DNA of 64,000 bases from Litoribacter populi (GTDB taxonomy: Bacteria; Bacteroidota; Bacteroidia; Cytophagales; Cyclobacteriaceae), in contig NZ_VMKN01000001.1 in assembly GCF_007483685.1 (NCBI RefSeq), forward strand, positions 3,528,471-3,592,470. Reading direction: 5' to 3'. Below the pieces are notes generated by a model. That model did not search any database and was not told the origin of the DNA. It saw only the letters and a program-made list of their open reading frames with translations. This document shows positions 18,418 to 27,173 of the stretch, piece by piece. The first letter of the stretch is position 1. Each line of letters opens with the position of its first letter. The translations under genes and the position numbers were made by a program.

Positions 18418-19362
18418 ATGAAAAAAGCCATCTGCCTGTTGATTTTTGTCCTACTCAGCCACAGCCACTCAGGGGCTTGGGGATTTTTTGCTCATAAGCG
18501 AATCAACCGACTGGCGGTATTCTCCTTACCGCCCGAAATGGTCGGCTTCTTCAAAGCAAATATCCAATATATCACCGAAAACGCAGTGAATCCCGACAGG
18601 CGTCGCTATGCAGTCATTGGCGAGGCCGAAAAGCATTTCATAGATGCCGATGCCTTTGGAGATAGCGCCGTTTACAAACTTCCCAGACACTGGAATCAGG
18701 CCGTCGAAACTTACACCGAGGATTCCTTACGCAAGTATGGAATCGGCCCCTGGAATGCCTATCGGGTAAAACTGCAGTTGACAGAGGCATTTAAAGCCAA
18801 AAACAAGCCTGCCATACTCCGGATAGCTGCCGACCTGGGCCATTACCTTGCCGACATCAACGTGCCCCTACACACCACCAAAAACTACAACGGTCAGCTT
18901 ACCGACCAAGTAGGCATTCACGCCTTTTGGGAAAGTAGGATTCCGGAACTGCTTTCCGATGACTATGACCTACTCATCGGAAAGGCCGAATACCTACCCC
19001 AACCTCAATTAACCGCCTGGCAAGCTGTAATCTATGCTCATGAGGCACTGGACAGCGTACTTAGATTTGAAAAGGAACTCACGCAGAAATTTCCCACCCA
19101 TAAAAAGTATAGCTATGAGGAAAGAGGTGGCATTTCCACACGGGTTTATTCCAAAGAATTTACAAAAGCCTACCATGACATGCTTGATGGCCAAGTCGAA
19201 AGGCACATGAAAAGGTCTATTAAGATGATAGCTGATTTTTGGTACACCGCTTGGGTAGATGCAGGCCAACCAGACCTGGACTCATTGATTCAGCACTCCA
19301 CTCCAGCGGAGGAAGTTATCCCAACCGAAAGAGCCATCCAAACCAGAGAACATGAAAACTGA
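18418..19362 (+). CDS. Secreted zinc-dependent phospholipase C-like protein
   Basis: A signal peptide (residues 1-20, SHSGAWGFF) would leave Trp at or near the mature N-terminus, as in zinc phospholipase C and S1/P1 nuclease folds where that residue helps bind zinc. Candidate zinc ligands follow in WGFFAHKRINR, KHFIDADAFG and HYLADINVPLHTTKNYNG. The protein of 314 residues is helical and fits this fold. The family hydrolyses phosphodiester bonds, but the substrate of this member is unknown. It stands alone and converges with the lipoprotein gene, 7 nt away. Confidence 0.82.
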   Translation: MKKAICLLIFVLLSHSHSGAWGFFAHKRINRLAVFSLPPEMVGFFKANIQYITENAVNPDRRRYAVIGEAEKHFIDADAFGDSAVYKLPRHWNQAVETYTEDSLRKYGIGPWNAYRVKLQLTEAFKAKNKPAILRIAADLGHYLADINVPLHTTKNYNGQLTDQVGIHAFWESRIPELLSDDYDLLIGKAEYLPQPQLTAWQAVIYAHEALDSVLRFEKELTQKFPTHKKYSYEERGGISTRVYSKEFTKAYHDMLDGQVERHMKRSIKMIADFWYTAWVDAGQPDLDSLIQHSTPAEEVIPTERAIQTREHEN

Positions 19363-19369
19363 CGGACAC

Positions 19370-19816
19370 CTATAGAAACTCAGCCTCCAAGACCACCTCA
19401 TATTCCAGGAGGGTCCTTGGAATTACCACCAGAAAAGGAACATCCGTGACAGCCGGACAGTCTTCAGATTGTATTTGAACCCTGTGCACCAACTTACCAC
19501 AATCCAATATGGTACTCTGCTCAGTGAGGTATCCACAATTGTATGACCTCACTCTGCCAGCGATTAGAAAGCTTTCCTCAAAATTAATATTCATGGTGAG
19601 ACTACTACAATCAATATGTCGGTTGAGATCGGCTTGATTGCGAATCACCACCAAGACCTCATCTGATTCTTGATCCACCTCAGTCAGTGTGCAACTTCGC
19701 CTAAGGTAATCCAAAGGAACTGTGCTGACAAACACCTCATCACATTTGGATTCACCCAAAGAACATGAACCAAAAACAATTGACACAAGGGCAATTAAAA
19801 CTAGTTGGGTTTTCAT
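19370..19816 (-). CDS. Hypothetical lipoprotein
   Basis: The 148-residue product has a lipoprotein signal with the lipobox VFGSC near residue 17, so it is probably anchored in a membrane. The mature part is rich in beta-prone residues and contains eight or so cysteines, several spaced as if in disulfides (SKCDE, RRSCTL, IDCSS, SYNCGY, LDCGK, EDCPA). I do not recognise a family. A second ATG four codons upstream (19828) is possible; I prefer the one that gives MKTQLVLIA, a compact signal. Confidence 0.7.
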   Translation of the reverse strand: MKTQLVLIALVSIVFGSCSLGESKCDEVFVSTVPLDYLRRSCTLTEVDQESDEVLVVIRNQADLNRHIDCSSLTMNINFEESFLIAGRVRSYNCGYLTEQSTILDCGKLVHRVQIQSEDCPAVTDVPFLVVIPRTLLEYEVVLEAEFL

Positions 19817-20006
19817 AAAAAATAACATTAGGGTAAAAAAGCATAGTGGAGAAAAAAGTCCGAAACCCCTTTCTCATCAACTCTAAAGTTTACGTAATAA
19901 CACCTACATTTAAAAGGCCAAAAAGTTAGTTTCGCACTCATATTTATTTAATACACAGCAAAACATGACAAAAGCTGTGCTTTTCTTCAGTTTTCACAGA
20001 ATGAAT

Positions 20007-20183
20007 TCACATCTTCCTCTTTACCATTATCATTCGCCCAACGAACAACCCAGCAGCCAGTATAATCAAGACTGGCAAAACAAATCTCGGCACCTCAATA
20101 CCCCACCAAAACCTATTTATCAAATATAACCAAAACACAATGGACACGCTGTACATCGCAATCTGCATCAACTTTTCACCCAT
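20007..20183 (-). CDS. Small two-helix membrane protein (58 aa)
   Basis: A 58-codon frame begins MGEKLMQIAMYSVSIVFW and ends RMIMVKRKM. It holds two hydrophobic helices (about residues 8-23 and 34-49) joined by a short loop with the aromatic cluster RFWW, and a basic C-terminal tail, which fits a hairpin in the inner membrane with both ends inside. The codon pattern and the well-spaced helices argue that it is real. No family recognised. It sits alone in 460 nt between the lipoprotein gene and ettA. Confidence 0.55.
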   Translation of the reverse strand: MGEKLMQIAMYSVSIVFWLYLINRFWWGIEVPRFVLPVLIILAAGLFVGRMIMVKRKM

Positions 20184-20209
20184 AACTTATGCAATCACTT
20201 AAAAACCAA

Positions 20210-20240
20210 ACCACCCCCAACTCTAAGAATTGAGGGTGGT
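20210..20240 (-). terminator. ettA terminator
   Basis: An 11-bp stem with one C-A mismatch (20210-20220 with 20230-20240) lies about 50 nt beyond the ettA stop and is followed by T residues on the minus strand. Between it and ettA is a family C short-period repeat (20264-20292). Confidence 0.65.
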
Positions 20241-20291
20241 GTACTTCATTCATTTATTTTCGGTCTTCCGTACCCGGTCACCCGTCTTCTC

Positions 20292-21971
20292 CTACTTCAA
20301 ATTCTTATACCTGATCCTCTTCGGCGTCACATCCCCAAGACGTTTTTTCTTGTTCTCCTCATAATCAGAGAAGTTCCCCTCAAACCAGTACACCTGCGAA
20401 TCCCCTTCAAATGCAAGGATATGCGTACAGATTCTATCCAGGAACCATCTGTCGTGAGATATGATTACCGCACAGCCACCAAAGTTTTCAAGTGCCTCTT
20501 CAAGTGACCTCAAAGTGTTCACGTCAAGATCATTGGTAGGTTCATCCAACAGGAGAAGGTTACCGCCCTCTTTCAAGGTCATAGCCAAATGCACCCTGTT
20601 GCGCTCCCCTCCGGACAGCACCCCAACCTTTTTCTCTTGGTCAGCACCGTTGAAGTTGAACTTGCTTACATAGGCTCTGGCATTCATCTCCTTGTTGCCC
20701 AATTTGACAAACTCACTTCCTTCAGAGATAAGCTGGTAAACAGATTTGTCAGCGTCCAAGCTGTCATGCTCCTGATCCACATAGGCCAGTTTCACTGTTT
20801 CACCCACTTCAAAATGTCCAGCATCTGGCTTTTCCTGACCGGTAATCAACTTAAATAATGTAGATTTACCTGCACCATTTGGACCGATGATACCAACTAT
20901 ACCACCCTGAGGCAGGTTGAAGGATAAGTCGTCAAATAGCAATTTGTCACCATAAGCTTTGGAAACATTGTTCACCTCAATCACCTTGGCACCCAAACGT
21001 GGCCCCGGTGGGATGTAAAGCTCCAACTTCGCTTCTCTTTCCTTGGCTTCCTCGCCCACCAATTTGTCGTAGGCATTCAGACGAGCTTTCCCTTTGGATT
21101 GCTTGGCTTTGGGTGACATGCGGATCCATTCTAATTCCCTTTCGAGAGTTTTTTGGCGCTTGGATTCCGTTTTCTCCTCCTGCTTCAATCTCTGCTGCTT
21201 TTGATCCAACCAGCTGGAGTAGTTACCCTTCCAAGGAATACCTTCTCCCCTGTCAAGTTCCAAAATCCATCCGGCAACATTGTCTAGGAAGTATCTATCG
21301 TGAGTAACCGCGATTACGGTACCTTTATAATTTTTCAGGTGTTGTTCCAACCAATGCACAGACTCCGCATCCAAGTGGTTGGTAGGCTCATCAAGTAAAA
21401 GAACATCTGGTTCTTGAAGCAGTAACCTACAAAGGGCTACCCTTCTTTTCTCACCACCAGAAAGGTTTTTCACATTTGCATCGCTTGGAGGAAGCCTCAA
21501 AGCATCCATGGCTTTGTCCAACATCACATCCAGTTCCCAAGCATTGGCAGCATCCAGCTTTTCCTGCACCTCACCCTGCTTTTGGATCAGTTTATCCATG
21601 GCATCGGGATCTTCCATTAAGGCTGGATCCATGAATTTCTCATTGATCTCCTCAAATTCCTTGAGCAGGTTTACCGTCTCTGCAACTGCCTCTTCAACCA
21701 CTTCTTTCACCGTTTTGTCGGGATCCAACTGCGGCTCCTGCTCCAACATGCCTACGGAATAGCCTTGCGACCATACCACCTCACCCTGAAACTCCTTATC
21801 CGTACCCGCAATAATACGCAGCAAGGAGCTTTTCCCAGACCCGTTGAGACCGAGCACCCCGATCTTGGCTCCATAGAAAAAGGATAGATATATATCTTTT
21901 AACACTTTCTTTTGAGGGGGGTATATCTTTGACACCCCGGCCATTGAAAAAATGATTTTTTCTGAACTCAT
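20292..21971 (-). CDS. ettA: Energy-dependent translational throttle protein EttA
   Basis: The 559-residue ABC-F protein begins [19 protein letters not shown], the EttA start, and has Walker A motifs GLNGSGKSS and GPNGAGKST, signatures LSGGEKRR and LSGGERNR, and two [15 protein letters not shown] Walker B boxes. The linker with [21 protein letters not shown] is the arm that contacts P-site tRNA. EttA senses ATP/ADP and gates the first elongation steps on the ribosome. The frame stays open to a TTG at 21998, but the ATG at 21971 matches family length. Confidence 0.96.
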   Translation of the reverse strand: MSSEKIIFSMAGVSKIYPPQKKVLKDIYLSFFYGAKIGVLGLNGSGKSSLLRIIAGTDKEFQGEVVWSQGYSVGMLEQEPQLDPDKTVKEVVEEAVAETVNLLKEFEEINEKFMDPALMEDPDAMDKLIQKQGEVQEKLDAANAWELDVMLDKAMDALRLPPSDANVKNLSGGEKRRVALCRLLLQEPDVLLLDEPTNHLDAESVHWLEQHLKNYKGTVIAVTHDRYFLDNVAGWILELDRGEGIPWKGNYSSWLDQKQQRLKQEEKTESKRQKTLERELEWIRMSPKAKQSKGKARLNAYDKLVGEEAKEREAKLELYIPPGPRLGAKVIEVNNVSKAYGDKLLFDDLSFNLPQGGIVGIIGPNGAGKSTLFKLITGQEKPDAGHFEVGETVKLAYVDQEHDSLDADKSVYQLISEGSEFVKLGNKEMNARAYVSKFNFNGADQEKKVGVLSGGERNRVHLAMTLKEGGNLLLLDEPTNDLDVNTLRSLEEALENFGGCAVIISHDRWFLDRICTHILAFEGDSQVYWFEGNFSDYEENKKKRLGDVTPKRIRYKNLK

Positions 21972-22017
21972 AGAATTTATTTTTATCTTATGTTCCAATT
22001 AATTCTAACAAAGATGG

Positions 22018-22025
22018 CAAAAATA
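22018..22025 (-). promoter_or_regulatory. Possible ettA -7 box (TATTTTTG)
   Basis: Minus-strand TATTTTTG lies 47 nt upstream of the ettA ATG. No clear -33 element is seen at the right distance, so this is a weaker call than the other promoters. Confidence 0.45.
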
Positions 22026-22116
22026 GCGCTTTCTTAGGATAAATGCTTTTGAATTAATTAATTTGCAAGAAATCCACTTTTGGAATAAAGACTAACCACC
22101 AACCTATTAGATCACA

Positions 22117-23355
22117 ATGGAGCATCCATACGGATACATAAAAGACGACAAAGTCTATCTTAAGGGCTTTTTAAATCAGGAAGACAGGGTCATCGGCGAG
22201 GTGAAAGAAGACGAAGCTTCCACAATTAAATATTTTGAGGACCGCTTTGAATTGGTCAAAGAAAAGGTCGCCAATCTTAAGAAGGACATTGAAGAGAACC
22301 AAAACAAAGGTTCCTTCCTGATGAAACTCATACACCTGAGGGATTCCCTCATGCAATATGACGCATTGGGCGATTTTGTGCCCCTGATTGAAGAACTTAA
22401 TCACCTGGAAACATATCTGGAAGAAATCATCCAATCCAACCGGGCCCGAAACCTTGAAATCAAGAAAGGACTGATTCTTGAGGCTGAAGCTTTGAAAAAC
22501 AATACGGATTGGAAGGAAACGACTGAAGCGTTTAAAAACCTTAAGTTACGTTGGATCAAAACCGGACCCGTTGCAAAAGAGCTTGAGGAGGAAATCGAAG
22601 CAGAATTCAATGAAGCAGTTGAGCATTTCTTTGCCAACAGAAAAGACTACTTTGATGGGTTGGCTCTACAGGCAGAGGAAAACATAAAAGACTATGAGGC
22701 GTTGCTAAACCAGGCCCGGGAAGCGTTTGAACTCCGTGATGTTAAGCAGGCTTTTGAAATAAGTAAGCGTATCCAAAAAGAATGGAAAGCGGCGGGAAAA
22801 GTCCCAGCGGAAAAAAGACAGCCCCTTTGGGATGAGTTTTCCAAGATCAACAATCGCATTTTCAGCAAATACAAAAGGGTCGCACAAGCCGAGTCGTATA
22901 TCCCCCCAAGAGAGGTGATCCAGAAAGTGGATAGTATGGCTACCGAAATGAAGAAACTCGCCAAAGCGCCGACCAGCAAGGAAAACTTGGAGGCTGCTAA
23001 AAAGCTTCAGTTAGATTGGAAAAAACTTCCAATAAAAAAACCCAGAGATGCGCAACAATCTGCTAATAGCTTCGTCTTTTTTGCAGATGTGGTTTTTGAA
23101 AAGGCTTTCTTGGAAAGACTCATCCGGTCTAAGCATGAGAATTTTGAAAGTAAAGACCAGGCTGAGCAGAACCAACTCAAAAGCCATCTCTTGAAGGACC
23201 TGATAAATAGGGACCAACGTGAACTTGACACAATAAAAGGCAATTCGGAAAATTTCCGCACTTCGGAAGACCGTTTTGACGCTATGCTTCAACGCAAAAT
23301 AGCCTCCTACAAACGCAAGGTGGACGTTAAAAACTATATTCTGCGAGACCTTTAA
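22117..23355 (+). CDS. DUF349 domain-containing protein
   Basis: The 412-residue cytoplasmic protein is built of several DUF349 helical repeats (about 70 residues each), with the motifs WKETTEAFKNLKLRWIKTGPV, IQKEWKAAGKVPAEKRQPLWDEF and KLQLDWKKLPIKKP. The family is charged, all-helical and common in Bacteroidota; its role is not known. The start ATG at 22117 fits the conserved MEHPYGYIKDDKVYLKGF opening. It is divergent from ettA with 145 nt between. Confidence 0.88.
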   Translation: MEHPYGYIKDDKVYLKGFLNQEDRVIGEVKEDEASTIKYFEDRFELVKEKVANLKKDIEENQNKGSFLMKLIHLRDSLMQYDALGDFVPLIEELNHLETYLEEIIQSNRARNLEIKKGLILEAEALKNNTDWKETTEAFKNLKLRWIKTGPVAKELEEEIEAEFNEAVEHFFANRKDYFDGLALQAEENIKDYEALLNQAREAFELRDVKQAFEISKRIQKEWKAAGKVPAEKRQPLWDEFSKINNRIFSKYKRVAQAESYIPPREVIQKVDSMATEMKKLAKAPTSKENLEAAKKLQLDWKKLPIKKPRDAQQSANSFVFFADVVFEKAFLERLIRSKHENFESKDQAEQNQLKSHLLKDLINRDQRELDTIKGNSENFRTSEDRFDAMLQRKIASYKRKVDVKNYILRDL

Positions 23356-23396
23356 AACTATTTATCCGTTAAAGTTTAAAATCTTAAAAGAATTTA

Positions 23397-23404
23397 TATT
23401 TTTG
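23397..23404 (+). promoter_or_regulatory. -7 box TATTTTTG upstream of DUF2795 gene
   Basis: TATTTTTG at 23397-23404 lies 39 nt upstream of the ATG at 23443. Its position just after the DUF349 gene suggests that the small gene is transcribed separately. Confidence 0.55.
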
Positions 23405-23442
23405 CAATCCGTTAAGGCGGACAACATAAAATTATTAAGACT

Positions 23443-23664
23443 ATGTATTGGACATTAGAATTAGCGTCTTACTTGGAAGATGCTCCATGGCCGGCTACCA
23501 AAGATGAATTGATTGACTTCGCGATCCGCTCTGGAGCTCCTCTTGAAGTTGTAGAAAACCTTCAAGAACTTGAAGACGACGGTGAGCCTTATGAAAATAT
23601 TGAGGAAATCTGGCCTGATTATCCTACTAAAGATGACTTCTTCTTCAACGAAGACGAATATTAA
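23443..23664 (+). CDS. DUF2795 family small acidic protein
   Basis: The 73-residue protein (MYWTLELASYLEDAPWPATKDELIDFAIRSGA...) matches the DUF2795 family of small acidic helical proteins found throughout Bacteroidota. The pattern of Asp/Glu-rich C-terminus (PTKDDFFFNEDEY) is typical. Function is unknown. A strong promoter box and terminator suggest high expression as a single gene. Confidence 0.85.
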   Translation: MYWTLELASYLEDAPWPATKDELIDFAIRSGAPLEVVENLQELEDDGEPYENIEEIWPDYPTKDDFFFNEDEY

Positions 23665-23668
23665 CTGA

Positions 23669-23700
23669 ACTGTCCTGGTTTCTCCGGGACAGTTTTTTTT
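23669..23700 (+). terminator. Terminator of DUF2795 gene
   Basis: A stem of about 10 bp (ACTGTCC / GGACAGT core) is followed by eight T residues at 23693-23700, a textbook intrinsic terminator directly after the stop codon. Confidence 0.85.
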
Positions 23701-24433
23701 ATCCTCCCAAGACAGCCCTTAAGCGAGGATAACCGCTTTTGCTGACTGGGATTTTGGCCCCGCTCTTCAAGACGACCAAATACCCTTCCTTTTCATAATG
23801 CTCTAACTTAGTCACTTCCTGCACATTGACTAAAAAGGAACGGTGTGTTCTTACAAACTGGTTTTCATCCAGCCTCTTTTCCAAAGACTTTAGGGTTTGG
23901 GTTTTTAAAAACTGCCCCTCCGCCGTATGAATGCAGATATAATCGTCGGAAGCTTCCACATAATGCACCTCCCCTACTTGAATCACCTTGATATGATTAC
24001 CTGTTTTGACCACCACCCTCGATACCTTCTCCTTAAAACTCTGGTCAACCAAATCCTTCAGTTCTTTATTTGAGTTTCCATTCTCCATTTTGGCTTTAGC
24101 CTTTTCAATAGAAGCAGCTAATCTTTCTTGAGAAAAAGGCTTCAAAAGATAATCCACCGCATTTACCTCAAATGCCTTCACCGCATATTCATCAAATGCA
24201 GTAGTGAAAATTATGGCTGGAGGATTTTCCAATAGCTCCAGCATCTCCAACCCGGTAATCTTGGGCATCTGTATGTCGAGAAAAACCAAGTCAGGCTTTA
24301 GTTCCTGAATAGCTTTCAAACCCTCAAAACCATTCTGACAGGTTTTGATCACCTCTATCTCTGAATACCTTTCCAAGTATTCCTGCATAAGGGAAATGGC
24401 CAATGGCTCATCATCAACTAAAATCACTTTCAT
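23699..24433 (-). CDS. LytTR family response regulator
   Basis: The 244-residue protein has a receiver domain (Asp7-Asp8, phospho-acceptor Asp53, Thr81 region, Lys near 103) and a C-terminal LytTR DNA-binding domain (about 140-240, with FVRTHRSFLVNVQEV). It pairs with the LytS-like kinase upstream, whose stop overlaps its start by 4 bp. Such pairs usually regulate a few envelope or transport genes; here the operon begins with a LiaF-like membrane protein, so an envelope-stress role is suggested. Its 3' end touches the terminator of the converging DUF2795 gene. Confidence 0.93.
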   Translation of the reverse strand: MKVILVDDEPLAISLMQEYLERYSEIEVIKTCQNGFEGLKAIQELKPDLVFLDIQMPKITGLEMLELLENPPAIIFTTAFDEYAVKAFEVNAVDYLLKPFSQERLAASIEKAKAKMENGNSNKELKDLVDQSFKEKVSRVVVKTGNHIKVIQVGEVHYVEASDDYICIHTAEGQFLKTQTLKSLEKRLDENQFVRTHRSFLVNVQEVTKLEHYEKEGYLVVLKSGAKIPVSKSGYPRLRAVLGG

Positions 24434-25461
24434 GGTTGTGGTATTTTCAATGTCACTATAAAGTTATCTTCCACAATATCAGTACGCAAAAGGTCGTGCC
24501 TTCCAAAAATCAAGAACAGTCTTCTTTTCACTCCATCCAACCCAAAACCCGTCCCTTTGGAATTCTTTTGAGATCCATCGAATAGGTTGCTGACCTGAAA
24601 GGTAAGGTATTGTCCTTCCATTTTTACCTTTACTTCAATAGTCACATCATCCACAAGCCCATAAAGCCCATGCTTGACGGCATTTTCTATCAGAGGCTGA
24701 AGCAACAATTGTGGCAAGCGCCCCACCTTTGCATCCTCCTCCACTTTTACCTGTACCTCTAATCTATGTCCAAATCTTACCTTTTCTATGTCAAGATATT
24801 GTCTCAAGTAAATTATTTCATCCTCCACCGTTCCCCACTGTTTATGATCTTTTTTGACAGTGTTTCTCAAAAAATCTGAAAGTTGGAGAATCATTTCCCT
24901 AGCCTTTTCAGGCTGAGACATTAACATGGCGTTTATGGAATTAAGACTGTTGAATAGAAAATGGGGCTGTAGCTGTTGGCGCAAATGATAAAGTTCTGCT
25001 TCCTTTGCGGTTTTGTCCAGCCATACCTCGTGTTGCCTGAGTGCCTGTTCCTCCATCAATCTTGACCCAAGTAACAACATCCTACTCACAAAAATCAAGA
25101 CCAGCAGAAAGATGATCCCTCTCACAGGAAGGATATGATTCCAAAATATTCTGGCTTCCTGATGTTGAAATATCCACTTCAGAAACCAGCTCCCCAACAT
25201 TAACCCAGCTCCACTTAAAATAACCGGGATCAAAATCACCAACCACTGATTGCCCTGCTGAGGACGATAAAATCTGAAAATATTCTCCAATACCACAGCA
25301 GATAAGGCCAAAAGCCCTAAATGGAGCGCAACATCATAAATAGCAAACCTCCAGGCCAACCCATAGTGCTGTAACAGATAAACCAGCCCGAACCAAACTA
25401 AAACCAAAAAACCGGAGAAGGTAAGCCACCCACTCCAGTCTTTGGGCAACAACCTCAACAT
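24430..25461 (-). CDS. LytS-like sensor histidine kinase
   Basis: The N-terminal half has four hydrophobic helices (residues 10-140) and the rest a His_kinase domain with His167 in PHFLFNSLN, a coiled-coil linker, and an HATPase domain (QPLIENAVKHG). It senses at the membrane and phosphorylates the LytTR regulator encoded immediately downstream (4-bp overlap). The ATG at 25461 lies 1 nt after the LiaF-like stop; the upstream TTG at 25491 would start inside that gene and is less likely. The signal is unknown. Confidence 0.92.
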   Translation of the reverse strand: MLRLLPKDWSGWLTFSGFLVLVWFGLVYLLQHYGLAWRFAIYDVALHLGLLALSAVVLENIFRFYRPQQGNQWLVILIPVILSGAGLMLGSWFLKWIFQHQEARIFWNHILPVRGIIFLLVLIFVSRMLLLGSRLMEEQALRQHEVWLDKTAKEAELYHLRQQLQPHFLFNSLNSINAMLMSQPEKAREMILQLSDFLRNTVKKDHKQWGTVEDEIIYLRQYLDIEKVRFGHRLEVQVKVEEDAKVGRLPQLLLQPLIENAVKHGLYGLVDDVTIEVKVKMEGQYLTFQVSNLFDGSQKNSKGTGFGLDGVKRRLFLIFGRHDLLRTDIVEDNFIVTLKIPQP

Positions 25462-25462
25462 A

Positions 25463-26233
25463 TTAAAAAGACCTAAGTTCCAAGCCTCCAAAAATCATGG
25501 AGCCATTAATTCTTAACACTTTTGTTGGATCAGGTTTTGTATGGGGAAAAGACCTCTTATCCTCTATGCCAGCAGCAATATTGCTCACATTAATGTCTAC
25601 ATCCCAATGGGGAGGTATAATTAGCTTAACACCCCCGAAGGCTATTTCTATATTGATTATTGCCTCCCCTTCTAAGTCTGCGTTGGAAAAGTCAACATCC
25701 ACCCCGCCAAAGATTGCGGAGATTTTTCCACCAAGAAAACCCTTAGTAAAGGACCTCTTTTCTACTGATGAAAACAAGGCCTGAGCATTAATGTAATCTT
25801 CCATGGTCCGCCCACTCACATTATCGGGATGGGGCTTTGCATATGTTGCATCCTCAACGCCTGCTCTTTTGGTTTGTCCAAAACTTTCAAAATCATAAAA
25901 GGGAAGAGCTCCCCTCCGACTCTGATTGAGGATAAAGAAAAACCCGATGAGGATAAAGACGGCAGGTAAGATGTATGGCTCCACCTCCACAGGAATTCCA
26001 ATTTCTCTTTTGAGTAAAAAGAACCCACCAATTAAAACCATTACAAAACCAAACCCGCTTTGGAATTCATGCCTTACCAAATTGATAACACCTATGGCTA
26101 TCAAGATCATTGGCCAGGTAAGCACCCAGGATGGGAATAGAAAACCCATGGTTCTCAAGAGCAGAATCAACCCTATTATCAAAAAAAGCATCCCTAGGGT
26201 AAGGTTGCTGTTACTTCTATTTGTCCTTTTCAT
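25463..26233 (-). CDS. LiaF-like membrane protein
   Basis: Four short hydrophobic helices in residues 10-100 (SNLTLGMLFLIIGLILL, VLTWPMILIAIGVINL, GFGFVMVLIGGFFLL, YILPAVFILIGFFFIL) match the LiaI-LiaF-like membrane region, and the C-terminal half holds the beta-helix-like LiaF domain (FGGVDVDFSNADL, FGGVKLIIPPHWDVDI, MIFGGLELRSF). In Firmicutes LiaF inhibits the LiaS kinase until the envelope is damaged. Here the partner kinase is LytS type. Start at ATG 26233 (MKRTNRSN); the TTG at 26269 is not needed. Confidence 0.85.
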   Translation of the reverse strand: MKRTNRSNSNLTLGMLFLIIGLILLLRTMGFLFPSWVLTWPMILIAIGVINLVRHEFQSGFGFVMVLIGGFFLLKREIGIPVEVEPYILPAVFILIGFFFILNQSRRGALPFYDFESFGQTKRAGVEDATYAKPHPDNVSGRTMEDYINAQALFSSVEKRSFTKGFLGGKISAIFGGVDVDFSNADLEGEAIINIEIAFGGVKLIIPPHWDVDINVSNIAAGIEDKRSFPHTKPDPTKVLRINGSMIFGGLELRSF

Positions 26234-26332
26234 AGCTTTTAGAATAAGATTATGATCAAAACTACACAAGGAATTTTTCTCCCCCTACAATCACTCCACT
26301 AAGCCCTCGGCATAATCGGTAAATGACACTAT

Positions 26333-27022
26333 TTATTCGGTAAAAAGTTTCCTCTTGGTTAAAATGTATTCGGCAAAATCCAGATCCTCGGGAGTGGTAA
26401 TCTTAATATTGGACGGGTCACCCTCCACCAAGCTCACAGGCCAGCCTTGGTATTCATACACGGTGGCATCATCGGTGAAGGCAGTAGATTCCTCAACTTT
26501 AAAGGCTTCCTTTATTTTACCCAGCTGAAAAGTCTGTGGAGTTTGCACAAGTCTATACAGATCGCGGTTTTCGAATTTGGATACACCGTCGGGCTCAATT
26601 TTACGAATGGAATCTTTAAGGGGGACTACTACTATACCACTACCTGATTTCCTGGCTTGCTGATAGCTATTTTCGATTATTTCTTGAGTTACAATAGGAC
26701 GAACACCATCATGAATAGCAACCAAGCCCTCAGCTTCACTGATGACATCCAACCCGTTTTTCACAGACTGAAACCTGCTTTCACCTCCAGATACTAGTTT
26801 GTGTTCAATTAAAAATCCTTTCTCCTCACACAGCTTTTTCCAAAAATCATGATCCCTGGGAGGTAACACCAAAATGATGGAAATGCTTGTGTCAGTTTCA
26901 TAAAACCTCATCAAAGTATGCATAAGCACAGGCTTTTCACCGATGGAAAGGTATTGTTTGGCAATAGGCGCCCCCATGCGGGTGCCGCTTCCTCCTGCCA
27001 CAATTACGGCAAATCTTTTCAT
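26333..27022 (-). CDS. ispD: 2-C-methyl-D-erythritol 4-phosphate cytidylyltransferase
   Basis: The 229-residue protein has the nucleotidyl-binding signature AGGSGTRMGAPIAKQY (residues 9-24), the IHDGVRPIV motif and the TDDATVYEY segment of IspD. It couples MEP with CTP in the third step of the non-mevalonate isoprenoid pathway in the cytosol. Length is normal. It lies downstream of queA, from which it is separated by a terminator, so it is probably transcribed alone. Confidence 0.96.
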   Translation of the reverse strand: MKRFAVIVAGGSGTRMGAPIAKQYLSIGEKPVLMHTLMRFYETDTSISIILVLPPRDHDFWKKLCEEKGFLIEHKLVSGGESRFQSVKNGLDVISEAEGLVAIHDGVRPIVTQEIIENSYQQARKSGSGIVVVPLKDSIRKIEPDGVSKFENRDLYRLVQTPQTFQLGKIKEAFKVEESTAFTDDATVYEYQGWPVSLVEGDPSNIKITTPEDLDFAEYILTKRKLFTE

Positions 27023-27068
27023 GCTCCAAAAATAGGGATATTAAATTACGGATACTTCTAAAAAAAGA

Positions 27069-27090
27069 AAAGAGCCCAAAAGAGCTCTTT
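27069..27090 (-). terminator. queA terminator
   Basis: A 7-bp stem (27069-27075 with 27084-27090) with 8-nt loop lies between the queA stop and the ispD start and is followed on the minus strand by a T-rich tract (27061-27068 is A-rich on the plus strand). Confidence 0.7.
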
Positions 27091-27104
27091 CCTATTATAT
27101 TATA

Positions 27105-27173
27105 ACATCAGTCATCCGACAACCGACATCGGACATCCGTCATCCAACATCTGTCATCCGACACCCAACATCA
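27105..27173. repeat. Short-period CATCCGACATC-type repeat, family C
   Basis: About nine imperfect copies of a 7-8-bp word (catccgac/catcggac/catccgtc/catccaac) follow each other directly after the queA stop. Related tracts occur at 54-66, 31060-31100, 31180-31205, 20264-20292, 41548-41580 and 44690-44722. No coding potential. Confidence 0.75.
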
